From CAZYQW01 sp964649825 (GTDB lineage Bacteria > Planctomycetota > B15-G4 > JADJEK01): a stretch of DNA of 64,000 nucleotides. A program made the translations under genes and the position numbers. Shown here piece after piece: positions 20,464-29,363 of this stretch. The stretch spans positions 38,152-102,151 of the forward strand of contig CAZYQW010000081.1 of NCBI GenBank assembly GCA_964649825.1, in the 5' to 3' direction. The notes beneath the pieces are model-generated. The model was not told the DNA's origin. It saw only the letters and a list, made by a program, of their open reading frames with translations, and searched no databases. Each line of letters starts with the position of its first letter. The first letter of the stretch is position 1.

Positions 20464-22158
20464 ATGACCGCGCGCAAGCTTCTCGGGCAGATCCTGAAGG
20501 AGATGAGGAAGTGCCATGAAGGGCACATTCAGGAGGCGCTCACCGAACAGCGGCAGAAGGGCGGCTCGATCGGGGAGATCCTCGTCCGGCTCGAGGTGAT
20601 CAGCCGCGAGGATCTCGCCAAGGCGCTTGGCATCCAGGCCGGGATGGAGGTCGTCGACCTCGCGTCCCTGCAGATCCCCGAGAACGTCATCGCCAAGCTC
20701 GACGCCACGACCGCGTCGCTGCTGCGCGTCGTTCCATGTCGCCTCGAGGGCAAGAAGCTGACGGTGGCGCTCGCCGATCCGTTGAACAAGAGCTGTCTCG
20801 ATGAGCTCCACTTCATGACCGGCTGCGACGTCCACGGGGCGATCGCCGACGGCGCGGCGATCGACAAGGCGCTCGCGAAGTACTACGGCAGCGAGGCGCT
20901 GAACAAGGGTCTGGGGAACGCGGTCGAGGAGTTGAAGAAGGCGGCGGCGAGCGGTTCGCTCGACCTCGAGGACAAGGAGGCGATGGCGCACGCGGCGCCG
21001 GTCGTGAAACTCCTGAACTACATTCTGTATCAGGCGATTCGCGACCGGGCGTCGGACATCCACCTCGAGCCGTTCGGGCGCGAGTTCAAGGTCCGGTACC
21101 GCGTCGACGGCGTGCTGTACGAGATGGACCCACCGCCGATCGCCCTCGCGATTCCGCTCGTCTCGCGCGTGAAGGTCATGTCCAACCTCGACATCGCGGA
21201 GACCCGCGTGCCGCAAGACGGACGCATCGAGCTCGCGATCGGCGGACGGCCGGTGGACCTGCGCGTCTCGACCCTGCCTACGGTGCATGGGGAGTCCTGC
21301 GTGCTGCGCGTTCTGGACCGCAGCGTCGTGCAGCTCGACCTCGAGAACGTCGGCTTGCGCGGCGAGGAGCTCGCCATGATCCGTCGGTTCGGCAAGCGAC
21401 CCAACGGCATCGTGCTCGTGACCGGCCCGACCGGCTCCGGCAAGACGACGACGCTCTATTCGATCCTCCAGGAGGTCAACTCGGTCGACGCGAAGATCAT
21501 CACGACGGAGGACCCGGTCGAATACGACCTCGACGGCATCATCCAGGTGCCGATCAACGACGAGATCAACGTCACCTACGCGCGCGTCCTCCGCACGATC
21601 CTCCGACAAGATCCGGACATCATCCTCGTGGGGGAGATTCGCGACCGCGAGACCGCGCAGATCGCAGTCGAGGCCGCGCTCACGGGGCACCTCGTCTTCT
21701 CGACCCTCCACACCAACGACGCACCGTCGGCGGTCATGCGGCTCGTCGACATCGGCGTCGAGCCGTTCCTGATCGGCGCCACCCTCGAAGGCGTGGTCGC
21801 GCAGCGGCTCGTCCGGCGGATCTGCCGCGACTGCCGCGAGCAGTACACTCCCGATCCCGAGCTCCTGCGCGAGCTCGATCTCGACCCGGATGCGATGGAG
21901 GGGAAGCAGTTCGCGTTCGGGAAGGGGTGCGAGAACTGCAACTACAGCGGGTTCAAGGGTCGCCAGGCCGTGTTCGAATTCATGGTCGTGAGCGAGCGCA
22001 TCAAGCGAGCAGTGCTCGAGCGGGCCTCGTCCACGCAGCTTCGTCAGATCGCGATCGAGGAGGGCATGCGTCCGCTGCGAGAGGCGGGCTTGCTCGCCAT
22101 CTTCGACGGGCACACGACCGTCGAGGAGATCCTGCGCGAGACGATCGTCGAGAAGTAA
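20464..22158 (+). CDS. pilB: Type IV pilus assembly ATPase PilB
   Basis: A 564-residue extension ATPase. The N-terminal domain opens TARKLLGQILKEM, similar to the paralogue at 17718. Walker A GPTGSGKTTT (about K327), Asp box TTEDPVEYDL, Walker B ILVGEIRDRETA, and a zinc tetracysteine (CRDC ... CENC) are present. It lies between pilT and pilC, the classical position for pilB. ATG 20464 comes three bases after the pilT stop. Confidence 0.92.
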   Translation: MTARKLLGQILKEMRKCHEGHIQEALTEQRQKGGSIGEILVRLEVISREDLAKALGIQAGMEVVDLASLQIPENVIAKLDATTASLLRVVPCRLEGKKLTVALADPLNKSCLDELHFMTGCDVHGAIADGAAIDKALAKYYGSEALNKGLGNAVEELKKAAASGSLDLEDKEAMAHAAPVVKLLNYILYQAIRDRASDIHLEPFGREFKVRYRVDGVLYEMDPPPIALAIPLVSRVKVMSNLDIAETRVPQDGRIELAIGGRPVDLRVSTLPTVHGESCVLRVLDRSVVQLDLENVGLRGEELAMIRRFGKRPNGIVLVTGPTGSGKTTTLYSILQEVNSVDAKIITTEDPVEYDLDGIIQVPINDEINVTYARVLRTILRQDPDIILVGEIRDRETAQIAVEAALTGHLVFSTLHTNDAPSAVMRLVDIGVEPFLIGATLEGVVAQRLVRRICRDCREQYTPDPELLRELDLDPDAMEGKQFAFGKGCENCNYSGFKGRQAVFEFMVVSERIKRAVLERASSTQLRQIAIEEGMRPLREAGLLAIFDGHTTVEEILRETIVEK

Positions 22159-22168
22159 TGGAGTAACG

Positions 22169-23311
22169 ATGCCCGCGAAGATCGAACGTAAGCGCCCAAC
22201 CACCGCGGCCAAGCCGCGAGCATCGGCGCTGGCCTCCGGCCCATCGACGATGAAGAAGCCGCTCTTCGGCGGCGGGGTGTCCGCGAAGAAGCTGAGCCAG
22301 TTCACGACGCAGCTCTCGATCCTGCAATCGGCGGGGATCACGATCGTCCGGTCGCTCCGGATCTGCGAGTCGCAGCTCAAGCCGGGACCCCTGCGCGCGG
22401 TGATCGGGGCGGTCGGGGACGACGTCGAGGGCGGCGCGTCGCTGTCCGAGGCGATGGGGAAGCACCCGGCCGTGTTCGACCGGCTCTACGTCAACATGGT
22501 TCGCGCGGGGGAGAAAGGCGGCATCCTCGACGAGATCCTCTCGCGCCTGGCGGAGTTCTCGGAGAAGACGCAGCAGATCAAGGCGCGGATCAAGGAAGCG
22601 CTCACCTACCCGGTGGTCGTGCTCTTCTTCGCGGGCGCGGTCATGGTCTTCATCATGATCGTCATCGTTCCGCGGTTCGAGGAGATCTTCAAGCAGTTCG
22701 GGCAGGAGCTGCCGGGGGTGACTCAGATCCTCATCTCGACGTCGCGCGCGATGGCGAACTACTGGTATCTCGCCTTCGGCGTGCCGATCCTCCTCTACGT
22801 GACCTATCGATTGCTGCTGCGCCTACCGAGGTTCCTCTTCTTCGTCGACCGGCTGAAGCTGCGTCTCCCGATCGCGGGTGCGCTCACGGAGAAGACGATC
22901 GTCGCGCGATTCTCCCGCACGCTCGGGACGCTCCTCGCGAGCGGCGTCCCGATCCTCGAGGCGCTCGAGATCGTTCAGCAGTCGATTCCGAACGCGGTGC
23001 TCGCCCGCGCGGTCGGCGACGTCCGCGCGAGCGTCCGCGAAGGCGAGACGATGGCCGCTCCGCTGCTCGAGTCGCGCATCTTCGATGACCTCGTCGTCAA
23101 CATGATCGACGTCGGCGAGACGACCGGTTCGCTCGACAGGATGCTCTTGAAGATCGCGGACACGTACGAGGAAGAGGTCGACGTCGCAGTCGGGACGCTC
23201 TTCAAGATGCTCGAGCCCATCCTGCTCGTGCTGCTCGCAGCCATCGTTGGGTTCATCGTGGTCGCGCTCTTCCTGCCGATCCTGAAGGTGATGGACACGT
23301 TCTCGAAGTAG
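22169..23311 (+). CDS. pilC: Type IV pilus inner-membrane platform protein PilC/GspF
   Basis: A 380-residue GspF/PilC family protein with two repeated cytoplasmic GspF domains and three membrane segments (about 155-175, 195-215, 350-372). The first GspF domain shows the FTTQLSILQSAGI opening and VRAGEKGGILDEIL; the second repeats this as TLGTLLASGVPILEAL and IDVGETTGSLDRML. It anchors PilB and PilT at the inner membrane. Ten bases after pilB. Pilin and outer-membrane secretin genes are not in the window. Confidence 0.93.
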   Translation: MPAKIERKRPTTAAKPRASALASGPSTMKKPLFGGGVSAKKLSQFTTQLSILQSAGITIVRSLRICESQLKPGPLRAVIGAVGDDVEGGASLSEAMGKHPAVFDRLYVNMVRAGEKGGILDEILSRLAEFSEKTQQIKARIKEALTYPVVVLFFAGAVMVFIMIVIVPRFEEIFKQFGQELPGVTQILISTSRAMANYWYLAFGVPILLYVTYRLLLRLPRFLFFVDRLKLRLPIAGALTEKTIVARFSRTLGTLLASGVPILEALEIVQQSIPNAVLARAVGDVRASVREGETMAAPLLESRIFDDLVVNMIDVGETTGSLDRMLLKIADTYEEEVDVAVGTLFKMLEPILLVLLAAIVGFIVVALFLPILKVMDTFSK

Positions 23312-23354
23312 GCGCGCAACCGTGGTCGCGCGCCCCTTGTGACGGAGGCTAGAA

Positions 23355-24863
23355 CTGTCCCTTCGGACGCGACTCCTGCTCGGTATCGTCCTCGTCCACG
23401 TCGTGGCGTTCTCGGTGCTCGCGGTAGCGGTGGTGAGAGACGTCGATCGACGGGCCGCGGCACGTACTGAAGTCGAGCAGCAGGCGCGCGAGAACGTCGT
23501 CGACCTCGCGCAGGACATCTTCGCGTCGTTCCTCTCCGACATCGACTTCGGTCGCATGCCGCTCCGCAGGATCCTCGAGCAGTCCTCGTGGAGGTTCGCG
23601 GCCGACGCGTACATCACCGACTTCCACTATCGGGTGCAGGAGGACGTCTACATCCTCGGTACCCGCTGGCTGAATCCCTTGGGGCCGTACGACGAGGAAT
23701 CGGCGCGTCGCCGTCAGGAGACGGCGGACCTCGTCCACAAGGCGCACGTCACCGAGCAGGTTCAGCGCACGGGAGACGTCGTCGCGTTCCCAATCTACAG
23801 CGGCCCGAAGGACGAGCGGAGGAAGTGGGGCGCCGCGTACGTTCGGGTCGCCCTGCCGAGCCTCCCCGAGCTTCCCGAAGGGATCGGTCTGCGCGGCGTG
23901 GCTGCGGCGTTCCTCGGCGCGACGATGCTCGCCGGAGCGTTCGTGTTCCTCCTCGTGCACCGGCTCATTCTCACTCCGATCGAGGCGATCGCCGATGGAG
24001 CCCGGCGCGTCTCGAACAGCGTGTTCGACGAAGCAGTGCCGAAGACCGGCCGGCACGACGAGATCGATGCGCTGGTCGACGCGTTCAACGGAATGATGGC
24101 GGAGATCGGGCAGAAGCGAGAGGCGTTGGAGGCACAGGTCGACGAAGTCGTCGCGAAGATGCGGATCGCGGAGCAGAAGCTCGTCTTGACCGATCGGTTG
24201 GCGGCGATGGGAACGCTCGCCGCGGGAATCGCACACGAGATCAACAACCCGCTCGGCGGCATGCTCAACGCGATCCGATCGATCCGGCGCCGTGGTACGA
24301 GCGAAAACGAGCGGACGGACCGCTACCTTGCGATGGTCGACGATGGCCTGGAGCGGATCCGGGCCGTCGTGGAGCGCGTGCTCCGCTTCTCACCAGGGCG
24401 GCGCGGAGAGGGTCCGATCGACCTTCAGGGCGTGGTCGAGGACGCGGCGCGGTTCGTCCGCCACCGGCTTCAACGTTCCCGAACCCAGCTCGACGTCGAC
24501 ATCGAGCCCGGCCTCTTCATCAAGGGCGACACCGGCTCGCTCGGCCAGGTCTTCCTGAACCTCATCGCCAACGCGATCGACGCCATGGACGGGATTGGAG
24601 GTCGAGTTCGAATCTTGGCCCGGGGCGTCGGGGACGACGTCGTGGTGTCGGTAGAGGACACCGGCTGCGGCATGCCGGAAGAGGTCCGACAACAGGCGTT
24701 CAACCTGTTCTACACCACGAAGGCTGGACAAGGGACGGGGCTCGGACTCTCGATCGTCCACCAGATCGTGGTCGACCACGGCGGAAGCGTCGAGATCGAG
24801 AGCGAGCCGCCGCGCGGAACCACGGTCCACATCGTGCTGCCGCGGGATCGAGCCCGGTCATGA
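23355..24863 (+). CDS. Two-component sensor histidine kinase (NtrB-like)
   Basis: About 502 residues: membrane helix, extracytoplasmic region (to about 180), second helix (about 185-208), HAMP (about 210-260), then HisKA with phospho-acceptor H about 294 in GIAHEINNPLGG, and HATPase with DTGCGMPEE and GTGLGLSIV. All catalytic boxes are intact. No ATG, GTG or TTG exists between the upstream stop and GTG 23403, which would cut the first membrane helix in half. CTG at 23355, six bases after GGAGG (23344-23348), restores the whole helix and is proposed as the start. It follows pilC by 43 bases, so pilus-linked sensing is possible; no response regulator is adjacent. Confidence 0.85.
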   Translation: MSLRTRLLLGIVLVHVVAFSVLAVAVVRDVDRRAAARTEVEQQARENVVDLAQDIFASFLSDIDFGRMPLRRILEQSSWRFAADAYITDFHYRVQEDVYILGTRWLNPLGPYDEESARRRQETADLVHKAHVTEQVQRTGDVVAFPIYSGPKDERRKWGAAYVRVALPSLPELPEGIGLRGVAAAFLGATMLAGAFVFLLVHRLILTPIEAIADGARRVSNSVFDEAVPKTGRHDEIDALVDAFNGMMAEIGQKREALEAQVDEVVAKMRIAEQKLVLTDRLAAMGTLAAGIAHEINNPLGGMLNAIRSIRRRGTSENERTDRYLAMVDDGLERIRAVVERVLRFSPGRRGEGPIDLQGVVEDAARFVRHRLQRSRTQLDVDIEPGLFIKGDTGSLGQVFLNLIANAIDAMDGIGGRVRILARGVGDDVVVSVEDTGCGMPEEVRQQAFNLFYTTKAGQGTGLGLSIVHQIVVDHGGSVEIESEPPRGTTVHIVLPRDRARS

Positions 24864-24911
24864 GTCGGGAAGCGGGCGAGCGGGGCTCGAAAGCCGGCTT
24901 TGATTCTCTGC

Positions 24912-24938
24912 TTGCCGCGCTTCCACGTGGTCTATATC
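24912..24938 (+). promoter_or_regulatory. Possible promoter upstream of the 24965 gene
   Basis: TTGCCG (24912-24917) and TATATC (24933-24938) with a 15-base spacer, in an AT-richer pocket just before the gene. Confidence 0.4.
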
Positions 24939-24964
24939 TTCACCTCGGTGACGGTTCGTAGCCG

Positions 24965-25408
24965 ATGAGGCTCGGTCTTCCCGGGGCCGTGGTGATGCGA
25001 ATGAGCGGACGACGCTGGCTCGACTTCCTGTTCGGCGCACTTTCAGGTGCCGGGCTTTGGATGCTCGTGTCGGCGGGGCCGTGGGCTCCGGTGTTGGCCG
25101 CGCCGACCGAGGCTCCGAGCGAGTTCCAGATGGCGACGGGAACCGCCGCGCATGGCGGCGCGCTCCTCTTCGTCCTCAACGCGCGGACTCGGACGCTGAA
25201 CGTGTACGAAGCCGAAGGCGGCAGCCGCGCGACGCGCGGCATCACGTTCGTGGCGTCACGAAAGATCGACCGCGATCTTTACGTCACTGGTTACAATGAC
25301 AAGTCAGAGTACTCCTACCAGGACTTGGTCGAACGTTTCCGTGTCGAGGAAGCGAGACCGAAGGTTCAGGCTTCATCCGGCGGCGACTCCGATGATGGCG
25401 ATCGCTGA
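24965..25408 (+). CDS. Secreted or membrane-anchored protein of unknown function
   Basis: A 147-residue protein with a hydrophobic segment at about residues 17-40 ending in VLAAP, a plausible signal peptide. The body includes LLFVLNARTRTLNVYEAEGG and YVTGYNDKSEYSYQDL, suggesting a small beta domain, and the C-terminus is acidic (SDDGD). In-frame ATGs at 24995 and 25001 are alternative starts. It is 26 bases before the HTH-membrane gene and probably in the same transcript. No family recognised. Confidence 0.6.
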   Translation: MRLGLPGAVVMRMSGRRWLDFLFGALSGAGLWMLVSAGPWAPVLAAPTEAPSEFQMATGTAAHGGALLFVLNARTRTLNVYEAEGGSRATRGITFVASRKIDRDLYVTGYNDKSEYSYQDLVERFRVEEARPKVQASSGGDSDDGDR

Positions 25409-25433
25409 CCGGACCGTGTGATGGAGGCAGGCA

Positions 25434-26018
25434 GTGGCCGAGGACTTCTACTCGTTCGAAAAGGTTCTTCGCGAACTTCACTTGCAGGAAGAAGAGCTCA
25501 AGAAGCTCGTGTCGGAGGGTGAGATCCGCGCCTTCCGCGATGACGACAAGATGAAGTTCAAGAAGGAGGACATTGAACGCTTCAAGCGGTCCCCGGGGGA
25601 CCTCCCAACCATCGAAGCACCGTCCGGCGAGTTGACGGACGAACTGTTCGGTGACGACGACGGCGGCGGCGACGACGTCGGGATGGTCACGCAGCAGATC
25701 GATGACTCGTCGTTCCTCGAGGAGGACGTCGGCGACATCGAACCGATCGAGCTCGAATCGGCCCCGGAGCGTCCGGCGGGCGCTCGAGGCGGTCGCGCCC
25801 GCGCGCGACCGACGGCCGCCGCCGGCGCACGGCAAACCCGCCGACGTGGCGAAGGTGAGGAAGCGGTGACCGAAGGAACCGGCATGCAGGTCCTCCTGGT
25901 CCTCGCCAGCGTCGTGCTCCTCTACGGCATCATCGTCGCGTTGAACGCGGCCGAGGTGCAGGAGACCGGCATGACGAAGGGCTTTGCCTCGTTCATCAAC
26001 GACAATTTCATGAAGTAG
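25434..26018 (+). CDS. HTH (MerR/excisionase-type) protein with C-terminal membrane helix
   Basis: A 194-residue protein. Residues 1-50 form an excisionase/MerR-like helix-turn-helix: YSFEKVLRELHLQEEELKKL, then VSEGEIRAFRDDDKMKFKKEDIERF, with the 'wing' that usually reads R-x-x-G-K-x-K-F. An acidic linker (50-115) and a basic Ala/Arg patch (about 118-145) lead to one membrane helix (about 150-172) and a short tail. GTG start with AGGCAG upstream. A membrane-tethered DNA-binding or adaptor role is inferred from architecture only. Confidence 0.65.
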   Translation: MAEDFYSFEKVLRELHLQEEELKKLVSEGEIRAFRDDDKMKFKKEDIERFKRSPGDLPTIEAPSGELTDELFGDDDGGGDDVGMVTQQIDDSSFLEEDVGDIEPIELESAPERPAGARGGRARARPTAAAGARQTRRRGEGEEAVTEGTGMQVLLVLASVVLLYGIIVALNAAEVQETGMTKGFASFINDNFMK

Positions 26019-26170
26019 CTCGCGCGAGCGGCTGAATCCCCGCTCTCGAAGCTCTTCCAGAGCTCACCGCGCTTTCGCCTCCGGGTCGAACACGAAGCCG
26101 GGTGCGAAGGCGCGTAGTCGATACCGGGAGTCATGGCAACAAGAGTCCTACGGACTCGGGGAGTGCTGAG

Positions 26171-26866
26171 ATGAACAGGACGCGTTGGACCGCGGTGGCA
26201 CTGATCGCCGCTACGTCGTGCGGCTGCGTGACCCGCAGCAAGTACCAGCAAGCGCTGGACGAGCTGGCCTCGACCCGGGCCCAGCTCTCGCAGCTGGGCG
26301 ATCTCGCCGAAGGCTACGGCGACGAGCTGTCGGCCGCCGACGGCGATCGTTCCCGTCTCGAGCAGCAGAACGCGATGCTCCGATCGTCGAACGACGAAGC
26401 GCGTCGGCGCATCGAAGATCTCATGCGCAAGCTCGAGGACATGAACTCGACCGTGCAGATCCCGGGGGTCGACACGATCTCGGAGCCGGGTGCATTCACG
26501 TACCGCGTCGACAACGCGTTTCTCTTCGATCCCGGTCGTGCTGACCTGAAGGCGACCGGAAAGAAGACGATCGGCGAGGTCGCCGCGCTCTTGAAACAGC
26601 ACGACTTCAAGATCGAGATCGCGGGTCACACCGACACGGATCCTGTCGTGCGTACCAAGAAGGACTTCCCGCGGGGCAACATCGAACTCGGCGCCGAACG
26701 TGCTCTGTCCGTCTGGAGCGAGCTGTCGTCGGCCGGAATCCCGCAACCGCGGATGCGAGTCTCCTCATACGGGGAGTACGTGCCGGTCGACGCGGCCGAC
26801 AAATCGAAGAACCGTCGGGTCGAGATTCGCGTGCTGCTCGCCGATCCATCCGTGGTGCCGAACTGA
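26171..26866 (+). CDS. OmpA-family peptidoglycan-binding lipoprotein
   Basis: A 231-residue protein with a signal sequence and lipidation cysteine (ATSC/GC at about 17-19), a coiled coil (about 25-90, with repeated Leu/Gln/Arg heptads) and a C-terminal OmpA domain. That domain has a FLFDPGRADLKATG start, the IEIAGHTDTDPV core with the diaminopimelate-binding Asp, and an R-x-x-x-R-V-E-I-R end. The gap between FPRGNIEL and GAERALSV is typical of MotB/OmpA domains. ATG 26171 follows GGGGAG by seven bases. It probably tethers the outer membrane to peptidoglycan. Confidence 0.88.
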   Translation: MNRTRWTAVALIAATSCGCVTRSKYQQALDELASTRAQLSQLGDLAEGYGDELSAADGDRSRLEQQNAMLRSSNDEARRRIEDLMRKLEDMNSTVQIPGVDTISEPGAFTYRVDNAFLFDPGRADLKATGKKTIGEVAALLKQHDFKIEIAGHTDTDPVVRTKKDFPRGNIELGAERALSVWSELSSAGIPQPRMRVSSYGEYVPVDAADKSKNRRVEIRVLLADPSVVPN

Positions 26867-26930
26867 TCGAAACCGCTGGTCGCACACACTCCCGACGCAT
26901 TCATCCGGAGTCGCCGGATCGACCCGAGCC

Positions 26931-29363
26931 ATGATGAAGGCTCCGGTGAAGCTGGAACCAACGACGGCCGACCGTGACGCACGGTTCGGCCGTTTTCGTC
27001 TGTTGGCCACGATCGCGGCCACCACCTTGCTCTTCGCCGTGCCCTTCTGGCTTCGCCGCGATGGCCGCCCGATCGCCGCACCGGGATCGACGGCGATCCA
27101 CGAGATCCTCGACCGCCTCGAAGGGACTGCGCTTGTGTTCGACGATGGCGTCGAGCCTCCCTTCTTCATCGATCGATTCGAAGTCACCAATGATCAGTTC
27201 GCTGCGTTCGTGGCGGCGACCCGCCATCGTCCGACCGACGACGAAGGGTTCCTGGTCCACTTCAGCGACTCCGCTCGCGGCCGATTTCCTCCGTCGCTGT
27301 CCCTTCACCCGGTGGTCTTCGTTTCGTTCCACGACGCGGAAGCCTACGCACGCTGGGCGGGAAAGGACCTTCCCACCGAGCGTGAATGGAATCGTGTCGC
27401 GCGTGACGTCGAGAAGCCGAACCGCGACTATGTGAACTCGGTCGAGTCCGGAATCGGTCAGACCGTTCGGGTCGGCACGTTCGAGCGAGGCGCGGCGCGG
27501 CTGTCGTGGAACGTCGTTCCCCCCGTGTATGACCTGCTTGGGAACGTCCGTGAGTGGACGAAGACGCTCGGTTCGGGAAGCCGCTTCGGGCCGGCGCTGA
27601 TCGTCAAGGGCGGCTCGTTCAACGACTCGCTGCGTTATGCCGACCCAAGCGTCGAGGTGCTCGAGGAGCCGCGGAACCGCAACTTCGCGCAGGGATTCCG
27701 GTGCGTCGTCAGGGACGCGGAGTCGCTCGTGAAGCAGGTCGTGCAGGAGGCGGCCGGCGCCGATGACGCCACTCGTCGGCGTGTTTCCGACTTCCTGCGT
27801 CGCTACGGGAATCCAATGCTCCGCCTGCTCCACCGAATGCGGTTTCGTGAAGCAGTGCGACACCTGCAGCCCGGCGCCGATGGAAACGACGACTTTCTCC
27901 TCCCGTTCTCCGATGGCGCCACCGCGACGGTCGACGCGCGCGGCATCGTCCGTGTCTTCGATTCGGCGTCGGGCGACCTCCTCGCGGAGCGAGCCGGCTT
28001 CTCTCGAGTCCTTGACGCGATCTCGGCCGATCTCGACCATGACGGCGTCGAAGAGCTCTATCTTTCGATGCAGGACGCGCCCACCTGGCCGAGCGGCGAA
28101 GACTTCGCCGACGTCACGATTCCCGATCTTCTGATCGTCCTCGACCGGACGGGGAAGACCCGCCTCATCGACCCGGAGCGAGGGCGTCCGCTTCCGTGGT
28201 GCCGGGGATTCGACGCGCTCGACGACGTTGTCTGGTGGGCACTCGACGAGGCTGTCTGGGTCGGGATCGATCCCAGCGGGATGATCGCGGTCGGCGATCC
28301 AATCCTCGCGACGGACCCCTCGACGTTCGGGTGGGTCTATGGTTTCGTCCCTCGCGAACGCCAACGAATCGTTCGACTGGACTTCATCCGGGGCGAGAAT
28401 GCGCTCACCGTCCGGTGGACTCGAGAGACGCCTCGCTCGGAGCGGATTCTCGCCCTGGCGGATCGCGGGGAACTCGTCGTACCCGGCCTCGCGCAGCGTC
28501 GCTTCAGCTTCGGGTCAGACGACATCGGGTCCGCGCACTACGACTCGACTCGGTCGATCCTCGACCTCCGCGTGTATCGCTGGGACGGCGAACTCATGGC
28601 GACGTCGCTCGTTCCCGGGGGAGCGGCGACGATGGCACCGCTCGATCCCGCTACGGGATCGCTCTACGTACAGACGGTCACGGGACACGAACTCACGTTG
28701 CATCGCGAGGGTGCGGAGTTCTGGGCGAGTCGTTTCCCGGCGGCAAGTCCAGACACGTTCCTCGACAAGGTCCTCCCGGGACCAAGACCGGGCTTCCGGC
28801 ACTTCGTGCGCCAGTTCTATAGGTTCGACGACGTCAGCTACCGGTTCCAAGAGCTGCGACTCGAACGGGTCGACTCGAAGGGACGCATCACCGCACGACA
28901 GACCCTTCGCGACCTTGGAGAGGTCGCGCCTCGAGTCCTGCCGCTCCGCAACTCGCGCTCGATGCTGGTCGCACGCAGCGATGGCACGCCAATCTGTCTG
29001 GATGAACAGTTCGAGGCCCGCTGGACGAGGGAGGAGCTTCGACTGGTCGACCTGACACGGTGTGAACCCGTGGTGTTCGACTACGAAGGAGACGGCCGCC
29101 GCGAAATCGCCGCTCAATGGGGATTGACGGGAGTGTTATTCCTCGGCGCTGAGTCCGGGACGGTGCAGGATGGCCTGCAGAATCCGGGATCGGTGCTGCT
29201 CAAGCTCGATGTCGCGGTGCTCCCTGATGGCCGCGAGCTCTTGCTCGCCGTCTACCGCGATCGCGGGGTGTATGTCTTGTCGCCGCGCCACTCGGAACTC
29301 GATCGGGAGCTCCGACGCCTCATCCTCGAGTTGGAGCCGCTGCCCGGCGCGGTTCATCGATGA
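26931..29363 (+). CDS. Membrane-anchored FGE/SUMF1-fold protein with large beta C-terminus
   Basis: A protein of 810 residues: one N-terminal membrane helix (about 24-41), an FGE-sulfatase/C-type-lectin-like domain (about 55-270: FEVTNDQFAAFV, LPTEREWNRVAR, LLGNVREWT, KGGSFND, GFRCVV), then about 530 residues rich in FG-GAP/VCBS-like patterns (for example 'D-L-D-H-D-G-V-E-E-L-Y'). The paired active-site cysteines of true formylglycine-generating enzymes are not seen; only the GFRC cysteine remains, so it is probably a binding protein. Its stop overlaps rsmA by four bases (ATGA). The ORF upstream of 26931 lies over the OmpA gene and was trimmed. Confidence 0.75.
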   Translation: MMKAPVKLEPTTADRDARFGRFRLLATIAATTLLFAVPFWLRRDGRPIAAPGSTAIHEILDRLEGTALVFDDGVEPPFFIDRFEVTNDQFAAFVAATRHRPTDDEGFLVHFSDSARGRFPPSLSLHPVVFVSFHDAEAYARWAGKDLPTEREWNRVARDVEKPNRDYVNSVESGIGQTVRVGTFERGAARLSWNVVPPVYDLLGNVREWTKTLGSGSRFGPALIVKGGSFNDSLRYADPSVEVLEEPRNRNFAQGFRCVVRDAESLVKQVVQEAAGADDATRRRVSDFLRRYGNPMLRLLHRMRFREAVRHLQPGADGNDDFLLPFSDGATATVDARGIVRVFDSASGDLLAERAGFSRVLDAISADLDHDGVEELYLSMQDAPTWPSGEDFADVTIPDLLIVLDRTGKTRLIDPERGRPLPWCRGFDALDDVVWWALDEAVWVGIDPSGMIAVGDPILATDPSTFGWVYGFVPRERQRIVRLDFIRGENALTVRWTRETPRSERILALADRGELVVPGLAQRRFSFGSDDIGSAHYDSTRSILDLRVYRWDGELMATSLVPGGAATMAPLDPATGSLYVQTVTGHELTLHREGAEFWASRFPAASPDTFLDKVLPGPRPGFRHFVRQFYRFDDVSYRFQELRLERVDSKGRITARQTLRDLGEVAPRVLPLRNSRSMLVARSDGTPICLDEQFEARWTREELRLVDLTRCEPVVFDYEGDGRREIAAQWGLTGVLFLGAESGTVQDGLQNPGSVLLKLDVAVLPDGRELLLAVYRDRGVYVLSPRHSELDRELRRLILELEPLPGAVHR

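Noticed and set aside
26931..29363. Whether this FGE-fold protein is a third DGR target
   Set aside because: Its C-terminal FGE segment has no cluster of AAC codons and no copy of the variable repeat.
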